Below, in pieces: positions 9,372 to 17,793 of a stretch of 64,000 nucleotides of DNA. Source of the DNA: an uncultured Bacteroidota bacterium. Lineage in GTDB: Bacteria; Bacteroidota; Bacteroidia; Chitinophagales; Chitinophagaceae. The stretch spans positions 1-64,000 of the forward strand of contig CAMLGR010000002.1 of the NCBI GenBank assembly GCA_946479615.1, given 5' to 3'. Positions within the stretch are counted from its first letter, which is position 1. Each line of letters opens with the position of its first letter. A program made the translations under genes and the position numbers. The notes below the pieces were generated by a model. It was not told the origin of the DNA, did not search any database, and saw nothing but the letters and a program-made list of their open reading frames with translations.

Positions 9372-9443
9372 GTGTGAGGTACGAAGTAAGAAGTACGGGC
9401 GCCTGATAAAGAGATCGTACTTCTTACTTCGTACCTCATACTT
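9370..9443. repeat. intergenic palindrome, TACGAAGTA family (27-bp arms)
   Basis: Arms 9370-9396 and 9417-9443 pair with 26 of 27 matches around a 20-nt loop. The core phrase is GTACGAAGTAAGAAGTAC. The arms overlap the stop codons of both convergent neighbours (8865 and 9442 genes), so the hairpin spans exactly the junction and could act as a bidirectional transcript end. The same core phrase flanks the four-helix-bundle gene at 29925. Confidence 0.95.
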
Positions 9444-10704
9444 ATATGAGACCGTCCTCTTTTAACCTGTACTGTTCTTTTATTTTTCTCATTACCTCGT
9501 CCATAGAAGCCCGGTGATCTTTCGGGCTCCACTCACCCCGCTCCCATTTTTCCAGTTCTTCATTAATATGTTTCTCCTGCAGGGAGGATAATTTATTGAC
9601 GAGCTTATCCGACATTTCTTTTTGTTTCTGATAGAATACTTTTCTTTTTTCAAAGGAAATCTCCTTATCCTGACGAATCTCATTTTCAGAAGCGGCCATA
9701 GCCAGTAACTCTTCTTTTGCCAGCGCAATATCATAAGGGCCTACCGGCATAATCAGTTTCGAAAGAATAGGGCCGATCTCTACCAGTATGATCAATAAAG
9801 AGATCAAAAGACTGGTCCAGAAAACACTGCTCTCCTGCGCCGAAAGATCTGACAATGCTTTATTACGTTCGAGAAAGCCGACATTGGCACCAGCCGCCAG
9901 TTCATACTCTTTTCTTTTTTGCTCGAGTGAAGCTGTAACCCCGGAAAGAATACTATCCTGCTGACCAATCGCCAGTGTTAATTGTTTCAACTCGGGAGAA
10001 TATTGCTGTAATGCCTGGTTATACGTGTTCATTTTTAACCGGGTAAGATTGTCAATACCGCGTTGCATGGAACCGGCCGTGCCATCTGCTTCGTGTACAT
10101 AGGATTGCTGCAATTGATATAATGTATCTTCTATACCTGTTTTTCTTGCGGTTAAACGGGCTCTTTCACTGGTAGCTTTTTGTGCAAGCGCTGCATTTTC
10201 TATTTGTAATAAGCTATCGTTGAGCTGAATTTTTTTATGAATATTCTCGATGACCCTGGTATTGATCTCTTTTTCAAAGATTTTTAATTCGAGCGGACGG
10301 GCTATCGTCAAACCGATCAGCAGGGCCAGCGCCATCCTGGGTACCGCCATCCATATTTGTTTCTGACGCGAAACGCCATACTTGCGCATGGTAGAAACAA
10401 GAAAGCGGTCGAAATTAAAAATGATCAACCCCCACACAACAGCAAAAACGATCGTAAAAAGCCAGTTGTTGAATACACTGTACATGGCATATCCCGCTGA
10501 GAGCGAAGCCAGGATAAAAGTGGCGAGGATTACACCGCCAAGACCCGAGTATTTGGTTTGTTCGGAAGGGTATTGTTTTAATAATTCCTGGTGGGCACCT
10601 GCGCACCACCATAAAAAACGGGTATCGGAAGTTTTCTTGTTCTTTTTTCCGAATGAATCATAGGTATACAGCGAATCCTCCTGTTGATTGATATCAGCAG
10701 CCAT
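9442..10704 (-). CDS. DUF4407 domain-containing membrane protein
   Basis: The 420-residue protein begins with FLWWCAGAHQELL (about 30-42). Helix pairs follow (about 60-80 and 85-103, the latter running into IIFNFDRFLVSTMRKYG) and another helix near 118-138. A long charged coiled-coil region follows (about 150-275), then a further hydrophobic hairpin (about 290-315) and a cytosolic helical tail. That layout is the DUF4407 family, of unknown role. A -7 box lies on the minus strand at 10799-10806, about 95 nt before the start. Confidence 0.8.
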   Translation of the reverse strand: MAADINQQEDSLYTYDSFGKKNKKTSDTRFLWWCAGAHQELLKQYPSEQTKYSGLGGVILATFILASLSAGYAMYSVFNNWLFTIVFAVVWGLIIFNFDRFLVSTMRKYGVSRQKQIWMAVPRMALALLIGLTIARPLELKIFEKEINTRVIENIHKKIQLNDSLLQIENAALAQKATSERARLTARKTGIEDTLYQLQQSYVHEADGTAGSMQRGIDNLTRLKMNTYNQALQQYSPELKQLTLAIGQQDSILSGVTASLEQKRKEYELAAGANVGFLERNKALSDLSAQESSVFWTSLLISLLIILVEIGPILSKLIMPVGPYDIALAKEELLAMAASENEIRQDKEISFEKRKVFYQKQKEMSDKLVNKLSSLQEKHINEELEKWERGEWSPKDHRASMDEVMRKIKEQYRLKEDGLI

Positions 10705-10798
10705 ACATAATAGTTTACAGTAAAATGAATAGAGTTACCTTATCGGGTTGAAGTGTGGGTCTGTTAAAAACGCAGGAAGAGACGGTAAATTGTAAAAA

Positions 10799-10806
10799 CA
10801 AAGTTA
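10799..10806 (-). promoter_or_regulatory. -7 box TAACTTTG for the DUF4407 gene
   Basis: Exact TAnnTTTG on the minus strand, about 95 bases before the ATG at 10704, which leaves a leader of roughly 90 nt. Confidence 0.45.
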
Positions 10807-10810
10807 ATTA

Positions 10811-10894
10811 AATGTACGGTGTCAGGCGTACGGTGTACGACCGGACTATAATTATAGTTTTCTTCTAATATAGGGAAGACGTACACCGTACATT
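10811..10894. repeat. intergenic palindrome, GTACGGTGT variant of the TACGAWGT family
   Basis: The left arm, 10811-10839, carries the phrase GTACGGTGT twice. The right arm, 10880-10894, carries it once (CGTACACCGTACATT). The arms pair over 15 bp, and the difference is the gain or loss of one whole phrase. It lies between two minus-strand genes. Confidence 0.85.
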
Positions 10895-10900
10895 CATAAA

Positions 10901-12019
10901 TCACATTCTATCAAACCAACCCCTGCGTTTGAAGACGGAGATCATCCAGATAGGAATGATCAGCATTATGCTGACAGCGATCCAGAAACCGTATTGATTA
11001 TGGAGATAAGGGATCGATTCGAAGTTCATACCGAAAATACCACCGATCACCGTAGCCGGCGCCAGCAGGCAGGTCACGATCGCCATTACCTTCATCACTT
11101 CATTCATCTTCAGGTTTACGTTGTTGAGATAAAGGTCCTGCATACTCATCATCATATCACGGTAGTTTTCCGTGAGGTCGATGGCCTGTACGATATGATC
11201 ATATACATCTTTAAAATACTTGGTCGTTCTGTCGTCGAGCAATTCGCTTTCGCTGCGGAGAATGCCCCCGATAAGATCGCGCACGGGAACGGTATTTCTT
11301 TTTAAAACGATCAGCTCTTTCCGCAATTGATTTATCCGCGCCAGCGATTTTTTATTACTGTTCCGGATGATCTCTTCTTCCAGTGTCTCGATCCGGTCGC
11401 CCAGCTTCTCCATGACCAGGTAATAATTATCCACGATAAGATCGAGCATACTATAGCAGAGATAATCCGCACCTCGCTGACGAACCTTACTGGTCGCCAT
11501 TTTAAGACGTTCACGCAGCGGGTTGAAAACATCACGATTGGCATCTTCCTGGAAACTGATCACAAAATCCTTACCCAATACAATGCTGATCTGCTCCTGC
11601 TCCACCGTTTGCTTCCCGGTATTATAATAAAGCATATTAAGCAGGCAGAACATCACGCCCTCCACATCATCCATCTTGGGACGCTGGTTGATGCTAAGAA
11701 TATCTTCGATTAGAAGCGGGTGAATACCAAAATGATTACTGATCGATTCCAAATCAGCTTTACGCAGGCCATCGATATTGATCCAGGTGATGCGGTTGCT
11801 AGTCTTATAATTAAAGGCCTCTTCTACATTGGAAAGTTTCTTCTCTTCCATGCTGCTGATATTGTAATCATGCACACACACTACCACCTCGGCGGCCTCT
11901 TCCCGCTGCGGGATCACCGTAGGGTTTACTGACAGGATCTCCTTGGTACGCTGTGTACCAAACAAATTCGGCAGGTAGAGGTAGCGAAGATATTTTTCCG
12001 GTTTCAGCCTGACATTCAT
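10901..12019 (-). CDS. corA: CorA-family magnesium/cobalt transporter
   Basis: The long soluble N-terminal domain (about 1-290) is cytosolic in the family. Two C-terminal membrane helices follow, with the signature YGMNF-type loop present here as FGMNFESIPYLHNQYGFW between them. The C-terminus is basic (FKRRGWFDRM). CorA forms pentamers that import Mg2+. I chose the ATG at 12019 (372 residues, MNVRLKPEKYL) rather than a start at 12097, because the extra 26 residues are hydrophobic and not family-like. A near -7 box, TATCTTTC, lies a few bases before this ATG. Confidence 0.9.
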   Translation of the reverse strand: MNVRLKPEKYLRYLYLPNLFGTQRTKEILSVNPTVIPQREEAAEVVVCVHDYNISSMEEKKLSNVEEAFNYKTSNRITWINIDGLRKADLESISNHFGIHPLLIEDILSINQRPKMDDVEGVMFCLLNMLYYNTGKQTVEQEQISIVLGKDFVISFQEDANRDVFNPLRERLKMATSKVRQRGADYLCYSMLDLIVDNYYLVMEKLGDRIETLEEEIIRNSNKKSLARINQLRKELIVLKRNTVPVRDLIGGILRSESELLDDRTTKYFKDVYDHIVQAIDLTENYRDMMMSMQDLYLNNVNLKMNEVMKVMAIVTCLLAPATVIGGIFGMNFESIPYLHNQYGFWIAVSIMLIIPIWMISVFKRRGWFDRM

Positions 12020-12278
12020 AAAAAGAAAGATAATAAATGATATGCAAAGATCGGCCCGGAATGGATAGATCGCAACAGGAGGTCCTGCTTCCGCCAATGA
12101 AATTTTAAGAAGCCGGGGCTGGCCGTTTCTTCCGGATGCCGGCTATCCGGAGATAAATTGTCCGTGTATCCGGGTTAAATGTCCCCTTTGATGTCAATAC
12201 GAGCGCCGGTCTGGCAAGGTATTTAGGTAGTAAATCCTACATTTATGCCTATTGATTATTCAAAGCCGGCCGACCAAT

Positions 12279-13205
12279 ATGACGATACAGACACAAGAGC
12301 GAAAAAAATTTAAAAAAGGGGATATAAAGCCGCTGTTGCAGCAATCACTTTTGGAAATGAAGAAGAATGATCCGCTGCGCATGGCCGGCGCAACAGCTTT
12401 CTTTACCACATTTGCCCTGCCACCTATCCTGATCATCATTTTTCAATTATTCAGTCTTTTCCTGGATAAGAAATTTGTGGGTACCAGCATCATGAAAATA
12501 CTGACAAAGACGCTTGGTAAACTGAGTTCGGAACAAATACGGATTACCACAAGAGGGTTCCGCAATTTCACGCATAACTGGTTTACAACGGTACTGGGGT
12601 TTTTGTTTCTCCTATTCGTGGCTACCACGCTTTTCCGCATCATAAAAAATACAATGAACGATATCTGGCGCATTGGCATAAAAGACCATGCGGGATCGCT
12701 GGTCTATTTAAAACATCGTGGAAAATCCTTTGCGGTGATTGTACTGGCCGGATTTTTATTCCTCGCAGCTATTTTTCTCGATAGTTTCCAGGCGCTGGCC
12801 GGGGAATCATTGAATGATATCTTTCATGGAGGCGGAAAATTTTTCAAGGGAGCGTTCAATGAGATTACCAGTGCTGTATTGATCGCTGTCTGGTTTATTC
12901 TATTATTCCGTTTTTTGGCCGATGGTCGTCCTGCCTGGCGGGTAGCGATTGCAGGAGGATGTGTAACGGGAATTTTATTTTCTATAGGAAAAGCAGTGCT
13001 TTCCTATTTGGTTCAGAACAGTAATGTGGGAACGATCTACGGAACATCGGGATCGATCGTGCTGATCTTCCTCTTCGTTTTTTATTCTTCTTTTATTCTC
13101 TATTTTGGAGCTGGATTTATAAAAGCCTATTCGGAGTTATCCAATCAACCTATCCGGCCGTTACCGCATGCATTCAGATACCGGTTGCAGAAAATCAGTG
13201 AATGA
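12279..13205 (+). CDS. YihY/BrkB-family inner-membrane protein
   Basis: From the ATG at 12279 the product is 308 residues. A TTG 27 bases upstream would give 317. It has six membrane helices and the YihY landmarks: DPLRMAGATAFFTTFALPP near helix 1, WFTTVLGFLFLLFVATTLF, a central charged loop, and the C-terminal GSIVLIFLFVFYSSFILYFGAGFIKAY. The family was once annotated as RNase BN. Its physiological role is unsettled. Its stop lies two bases from that of the convergent kdsB. A small 7-bp stem (TCCGGAT/ATCCGGA, 12131-12151) sits upstream. Confidence 0.85.
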   Translation: MTIQTQERKKFKKGDIKPLLQQSLLEMKKNDPLRMAGATAFFTTFALPPILIIIFQLFSLFLDKKFVGTSIMKILTKTLGKLSSEQIRITTRGFRNFTHNWFTTVLGFLFLLFVATTLFRIIKNTMNDIWRIGIKDHAGSLVYLKHRGKSFAVIVLAGFLFLAAIFLDSFQALAGESLNDIFHGGGKFFKGAFNEITSAVLIAVWFILLFRFLADGRPAWRVAIAGGCVTGILFSIGKAVLSYLVQNSNVGTIYGTSGSIVLIFLFVFYSSFILYFGAGFIKAYSELSNQPIRPLPHAFRYRLQKISE

Positions 13206-13207
13206 TA

Positions 13208-13927
13208 TCAGGGTAATAATTTAGCCGCTCTTTCAAGGTCCTGTGGTGTATCGATGGCTACGCTTTTAAAATCGACAAGCGCCATGCGGATGGGAATACC
13301 ATTTTCCAGGTAGCGGAGTTGCTCCAGCTTTTCTGTTTTTTCCAGTACAGAAGCCGGCCATTTCGTGAAATTCAGCAATGTTGTTTTGCGGAAACCATAT
13401 ACACCAATATGGAGATAATATGAAGGAGTTACTGCTTCATTAGCTGCAAATGGAATCGGGCTACGGCTAAAATACATCGCGTCATTTTTTTTATTCACTA
13501 CCACTTTTACAAAAGAACTTCCTTCGATTTCTTCTTTTGATCTTATTTCTTTCATCAGGGAACCGACCTGCACCGCAGGGTCGTTGAATAATTGCACCAG
13601 TTTTTCCAGCGGTTCTTTTTGAATAAAAGGTTCATCGCCCTGTACATTGATAATTATATCTGCATCCATATCTTCTACAGCTTCCGCGATACGGTCGCTG
13701 CCACTTTCATGTTCACGTTTGCTCATGACGGCATGGCCACCATGCGAAGAAATTTCCCGGAAAATAATATCGCTATCAGTGACGACCACCACTTTTTCAA
13801 ACAGGCCGGTATTTACAGCTGCTTCATAGGTATGACGGATAACGGGTTTGTCGCCGAGCAGCTTCATCAGCTTGGCCGGAAACCTGGTGGCAGCATACCG
13901 CGCCGGTATCATGGCGATTATTTTCAT
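13208..13927 (-). CDS. kdsB: 3-deoxy-manno-octulosonate cytidylyltransferase KdsB
   Basis: KdsB activates KDO with CTP to CMP-KDO for lipid A core synthesis in the cytosol. The 239-residue protein has the N-terminal nucleotide-binding MIPARYAATRFPAKLM, then VVTDSDII, the SGSDRIAEA motif (about 75-83), INVQGDEPFI (91-100) and YLHIGVYGFRK. Length and motif order fit the family. A perfect -7 box (13932-13939) lies four bases before the ATG, so the mRNA is probably leaderless. Confidence 0.95.
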   Translation of the reverse strand: MKIIAMIPARYAATRFPAKLMKLLGDKPVIRHTYEAAVNTGLFEKVVVVTDSDIIFREISSHGGHAVMSKREHESGSDRIAEAVEDMDADIIINVQGDEPFIQKEPLEKLVQLFNDPAVQVGSLMKEIRSKEEIEGSSFVKVVVNKKNDAMYFSRSPIPFAANEAVTPSYYLHIGVYGFRKTTLLNFTKWPASVLEKTEKLEQLRYLENGIPIRMALVDFKSVAIDTPQDLERAAKLLP

Positions 13928-13931
13928 ACAT

Positions 13932-13939
13932 CAAAGATA
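13932..13939 (-). promoter_or_regulatory. -7 box TATCTTTG, 4 nt before the kdsB start
   Basis: Exact TAnnTTTG on the minus strand. The start codon at 13927 follows after four bases, so transcription would begin at or inside the initiation codon. Confidence 0.6.
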
Positions 13940-13987
13940 ACAGGAGCAAAATCTATGAGAGAAATTAAAAATGGCGGACATCGGGCA

Positions 13988-14815
13988 TCATGAATCCAGC
14001 TTCTGGAAGGGTTTTTTCATCAGCATGACAAAGTCTTCATCTTTTTCATTGGGATAATAGCGGTCCAGGCCATATTTAATCTCTTTCGGTTCCAGCTTCA
14101 TGAATGTTCCCAGCAGGCGGTCCCAGATAGAAAGAATCGCTCCGTAATTACTGTCCGTAAAAGGTTGTTTCCAGTGATGATGCACTTTGTGCATATTGGG
14201 AGAAACGAGAATATAGCTGAGTGCTTTATCAAGCCAGCGTGGCAAACTGATATTGGCATGCGTGAAAGCCGTAGACAGCACCAACAGGGTTTGAAAGATC
14301 ATCACAGCATACATGGGTGAGCCGCTCACAAAAATGCCCATAAAAAAGAAAATACCCCGCAAAACACTTTCTATTGGGTGATGACGAAGCCCCGTTGTTA
14401 CATCCACATTATTATCGGCATGATGCACGACATGAAAGCGCCAGAGGAAATGAACTTTATGTTCGGTGATATGAACCAGCCAGCCACCGAAAAAATCAAG
14501 TACGAGAAAAGAAATAAGAATCGTTCCCAGGATGCCGGCATTGGTCCAGTAAACCAATCCAAAATCTGCTGCCTTGCACCAGTCGCTTATTTTGATGATC
14601 AGGATAGCAAGAAAAGTATGGATGATAAGATGGATGACCGTAAAACCAAAATTGGTGGAAGCATGGCGGAGTTTATTTTTTTTATACTGGAGCGATAAAA
14701 GAGGAATACTGCCTTCAATGATCCAGAAGATCAGCAGGCCGCCTACTAAAAATGCCATCCGCTGCGCGGGATGCTTATCGAGTTCCTGGAAATAATTGAT
14801 GATATCATTCCACAT
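13988..14815 (-). CDS. sterol desaturase/fatty-acid hydroxylase family membrane enzyme
   Basis: This 275-residue di-iron membrane hydroxylase has four or five helices and the eight-histidine pattern of the family: HITEH-VHFLWRFHVVHH (about 115-132), GLRHHP, and PNMHKVHHHW (about 213-222). Members hydroxylate or desaturate lipids or carotenoids at the membrane. The substrate cannot be told here. A -7 box two bases before the ATG suggests a leaderless transcript. Confidence 0.88.
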   Translation of the reverse strand: MWNDIINYFQELDKHPAQRMAFLVGGLLIFWIIEGSIPLLSLQYKKNKLRHASTNFGFTVIHLIIHTFLAILIIKISDWCKAADFGLVYWTNAGILGTILISFLVLDFFGGWLVHITEHKVHFLWRFHVVHHADNNVDVTTGLRHHPIESVLRGIFFFMGIFVSGSPMYAVMIFQTLLVLSTAFTHANISLPRWLDKALSYILVSPNMHKVHHHWKQPFTDSNYGAILSIWDRLLGTFMKLEPKEIKYGLDRYYPNEKDEDFVMLMKKPFQKLDS

Positions 14816-14817
14816 GG

Positions 14818-14825
14818 CAAAAGTA
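14818..14825 (-). promoter_or_regulatory. -7 box TACTTTTG, 2 nt before the sterol-desaturase start
   Basis: Exact TAnnTTTG on the minus strand with only two bases before the ATG at 14815. Confidence 0.55.
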
Positions 14826-14889
14826 TTACAGGGAAGTTACGAAAAGCAGTGGAGACCCGGATAACATTAAGGAGGATTTCACAGGGGCA

Positions 14890-15114
14890 TTACTCGTCAA
14901 TACCGCTTTGATCTGCAAGTATTTCCAGTGCGCGTTGCGCCTGCGATTCGGGAACCATTAATTTGATGCCACCGATAGCATTGGATATCAGCGGATCTAT
15001 CGTTACCGAATATTCATCCCGCAGGTAACAGTTAATATCATGTTCCTGCAACCGGCCCATGGCAATATGTGCAGGAATGTAATTGTCGTATGATTGAAGC
15101 AGAATATATTTCAT
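14890..15114 (-). CDS. DUF2007-type small protein
   Basis: The 74-residue protein (YILLQSYDNYIPAHIAMGRLQ, NCYLRDEYSV, GGIKLMVPESQAQRALEIL) matches the putative signal-transducing DUF2007 fold, a PII-like small domain often found alone. The family's role is unproven. It lies downstream of dnaN on the same strand, separated from it by a terminator hairpin. Confidence 0.75.
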   Translation of the reverse strand: MKYILLQSYDNYIPAHIAMGRLQEHDINCYLRDEYSVTIDPLISNAIGGIKLMVPESQAQRALEILADQSGIDE

Positions 15115-15120
15115 AAAAAA

Positions 15121-15147
15121 TAAAAGCTCCCCTCCGGGAGAGCTTTT
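15121..15147 (-). terminator. terminator after dnaN
   Basis: The stem AAAAGCTC.CC/GGGAGAGCTTTT has a small bulge. On the minus strand a T-rich run follows. It lies 35 bases after the dnaN stop and just before the DUF2007 start. Confidence 0.75.
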
Positions 15148-15181
15148 AATATCCTTGATATTAATTTTTATCCTGACCGGA

Positions 15182-16297
15182 TTACTGGTTCAGCATTAAC
15201 GGCATTACCAGCATCAGCAACTCTTCGTTGTCTTCCTGTTCGGATGGTTTGATCAAACCAGCTTTGGTAGGAGTAGACAATTCAAGATTCACCTCATCGC
15301 TTTCTGCTGCAGATAACATTTCAATCAGGAACTTGGCATTGAAAGCGATCATCAGATCTTCGCCATTGTACTGGCATTTCATTCTTTCATTACCTTCAAA
15401 ACTGAAATCGACATCCTGTGCAGCCAGTTGCAGTTCGCTTCCGCTGATATTGAGCGCTACCTGGTTGGTGCTTTTGTTACTGAACACACTCACACGGCGA
15501 AGTGCACTTTGAAAATCGCTTTTGATCACGGTAAGGCGATATGGATTATCGGCAGGAATCACCACTTTATAATCAGGAAAACGTGCATCGATCAAACGGC
15601 AACTCATTTGCGTAGTACCATGCTTAACGAACAAATGATTACTGTTATAGCTCAGCGTCAGTTCATCATCGTTGGCAGGGATCGCTGCTTTTAACAAGTT
15701 AAGCGGTTTGCGCGGTACGATAAAAGAATCGCTTTTAGGACAAGCTACATCTTTTCTTTTATAACGGACCAGCCTGTGTGCATCGGTCGCCACACATTGC
15801 AGGCTCTTTTTATCCAGTTCAAAAAACACGCCGGTCATAGCGGGTCTCAGATCGTCGGAACTGGTAGCAAACAATGTTTTATTGATAGCAGTTACCAGGG
15901 CCGAAGCACTCATGGTAAAAGAAGTGGTATCATCGGCGGCGGGTTCTTTCGGGAAATTATCCGGGTTTTCGCCCATCACTTTATACTTACCGTTATCGCT
16001 GGTGATCTCGATACCAAAATTCTTATCGATATTAAAGGTCAGCGGCTGGTCGGGAATATTCTTTAATGAATCGATCAGGATGCGAGCAGGAATACAAACG
16101 CGGCCGGTATCTTTTGCTTCCACATCCAATTGTACTCTCATTACGGTCTCAAGGTCAGTAGCTACAACTGTCAGTTTGTTTTTAGCTACTTCAAACAGGA
16201 AATCTTCCAGGATCGGCAGAACCGTATTGGCATTGATAACCCCGGCTATATGCTGTAATTGTTTCAATAAAGACGAGGACGATACAATAAACTTCAT
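15182..16297 (-). CDS. dnaN: DNA polymerase III sliding clamp DnaN
   Basis: The 371-residue beta clamp has the three repeated clamp domains. Landmarks are MKFIVSSSSLLKQLQHIAGVI at the start, ATDLETVMRV, CVATDAHRLVRYKR in domain 2, RVSVFSNKSTNQV, and the C-terminal MLVMPLMLNQ. It forms the ring that tethers polymerase III to DNA. I chose the ATG at 16297, because the 30 codons further upstream (to 16387) are not clamp-like and overlap the divergent promoter region. No dnaA is adjacent, as in many Bacteroidota. It lies about 10 kb from the candidate origin. Confidence 0.95.
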   Translation of the reverse strand: MKFIVSSSSLLKQLQHIAGVINANTVLPILEDFLFEVAKNKLTVVATDLETVMRVQLDVEAKDTGRVCIPARILIDSLKNIPDQPLTFNIDKNFGIEITSDNGKYKVMGENPDNFPKEPAADDTTSFTMSASALVTAINKTLFATSSDDLRPAMTGVFFELDKKSLQCVATDAHRLVRYKRKDVACPKSDSFIVPRKPLNLLKAAIPANDDELTLSYNSNHLFVKHGTTQMSCRLIDARFPDYKVVIPADNPYRLTVIKSDFQSALRRVSVFSNKSTNQVALNISGSELQLAAQDVDFSFEGNERMKCQYNGEDLMIAFNAKFLIEMLSAAESDEVNLELSTPTKAGLIKPSEQEDNEELLMLVMPLMLNQ

Positions 16298-16466
16298 AGA
16301 CAAATTTGAGTGAGGCGAAACTAACGATTTTTGGCATATTTCAAGCAAAGTCTTGCGGTTCGGCAGCCCTCCGGGTAACGACTGCAAGGCTGCCAGGGCG
16401 CAAGACTGCTATTTCCTTCTTTGCTCATCTTTTGTATCTTTCGGTTTCCCAAATTCTGAACAACCT

Positions 16467-17783
16467 ATGTTTGACAAAATTTTTGGCTGGGGAAAGAAGA
16501 AACAGGAGCCCCGTCCCGATATTTTATTCGGCCGTTACTCTGATAATAATAAATCCCTGCCCCAGGTGAACCGCTGGACAGAAGCGGATAATTTATTTAA
16601 AGAGAAAAAATATACCGAAAGCCTCGATGCTTTTTTTGAATACCTGCGAGATAACGATGCGCAGAATGTGGTGTACGAAAGAAATGGCTCTGAAGGAAGA
16701 TTCCAGGTATACCAGGGATCAAAGATCGTGAGGGGCAGTTTTGATGATAAACAGGTAAAAGCCGAAGTTTCGCTTGCCCGTATGCCACAGCCCAGTGTGC
16801 CCGTGATGAGGCGCCTGCTGGAAATGAATTTCAGCCTTTATTATAGTCGTTTTGCACTGGATACAGACCGGTTGAGCATGCAGTTCGATAGCCAGCTCAG
16901 TTCGGCCAATCCCAGCAAAATGTATTACGGGTTAAAAGAACTGGCCACCAAAGCGGATAAACAGGATGACTTGCTGGTACAGGACTTTGTGGCGCTGCAA
17001 ACGATCGACCGCGACCATATCCAGGAAATCCCCGCAGCCGAGAAAGAAGTGAAATACGAATACCTGCAAAAATGGATCAGGCACACATTGGAAACGATTG
17101 CTGCATTGGATGCCGATAAATTTTCCGGCGGCATTTCTTATATGTTGTTGTCGCTGGTATACCGGATCGATTATCTGATAAAACCGGAAGGGTCGGTATT
17201 GAACGACCTGGAAAAGATCGCCGGCATCTATTTTAAAAAAGATGAAAAACAGGCGACAGAAAAGAACCGGGACATGATGGAGGAGTTTAAAAAGATTTCG
17301 GAAAAATCAAAGGAGGAAGTGTTTGCATCCCTGTTCCGCTCCCGCCATACTTTTTCTATCGTTACCCCGCAGGTGCACAAAGTCGTTTCCGATTCTATTG
17401 CGGGCGCTAATCAGAACATGACCTGGTACCGCGATAATAATTATCCTTATATCGCTGCACAGGTAACAGAGTACGGAATTTCCTATTGCCAGTATTCATA
17501 TAGCCTTCCGCGGGCGATCACCGATCTGTTTCATTTATATATGCAGATCAATTATAGCGATTATTTCCTGGCGCTTGGATTCAAGGATGTTTATTACGAT
17601 CCGGCAAAAAATGAATTCAATGTGGAAGCTATCAATAGCAGGATCATAGAAATACAGAACAACTGGAGAGCGAAATATCCCAATATGGAAATGAGGCTGC
17701 AGCAATTGCGGTTTGATAATTTAGTAACCTTTGACCTGGCATTCAGCAGTGAAATACAGGCATTAAACATGGAAGCAAAATAA
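16467..17783 (+). CDS. cytosolic protein of unknown function, paired with an S1C-type protease
   Basis: The 438-residue protein has no signal peptide or membrane helix. A TPR-like helical pair (about 36-58, WTEADNLFKEKKYTESLDAF) is followed by an alpha/beta section (about 63-160, VRGSFDDKQVKAEVSLARM, MNFSLYYSRFALDTDRLSM) that resembles the YbjN/CesT chaperone-like fold. A long helical C-terminal half comes last. The fold guess is inference. The ATG at 16467 was chosen over upstream in-frame codons, which lie in the dnaN-divergent spacer. A near -7 box (TATCTTTC) precedes it. The protease gene begins 10 bases after its stop, so the two are surely one operon. Confidence 0.75.
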   Translation: MFDKIFGWGKKKQEPRPDILFGRYSDNNKSLPQVNRWTEADNLFKEKKYTESLDAFFEYLRDNDAQNVVYERNGSEGRFQVYQGSKIVRGSFDDKQVKAEVSLARMPQPSVPVMRRLLEMNFSLYYSRFALDTDRLSMQFDSQLSSANPSKMYYGLKELATKADKQDDLLVQDFVALQTIDRDHIQEIPAAEKEVKYEYLQKWIRHTLETIAALDADKFSGGISYMLLSLVYRIDYLIKPEGSVLNDLEKIAGIYFKKDEKQATEKNRDMMEEFKKISEKSKEEVFASLFRSRHTFSIVTPQVHKVVSDSIAGANQNMTWYRDNNYPYIAAQVTEYGISYCQYSYSLPRAITDLFHLYMQINYSDYFLALGFKDVYYDPAKNEFNVEAINSRIIEIQNNWRAKYPNMEMRLQQLRFDNLVTFDLAFSSEIQALNMEAK

Positions 17784-17793
17784 CCAGTGAGCT

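Noticed and set aside
9119..9532. A 137-codon minus-strand open frame crossing the 9370 palindrome
   Set aside because: It overlaps DUF2480 and DUF4407 coding sequence, runs through the hairpin and has no recognisable protein features.
12131..12151. Small hairpin upstream of yihY as an operator or terminator
   Set aside because: A 7-bp stem with no T-run and no second copy is not enough to assign a role.
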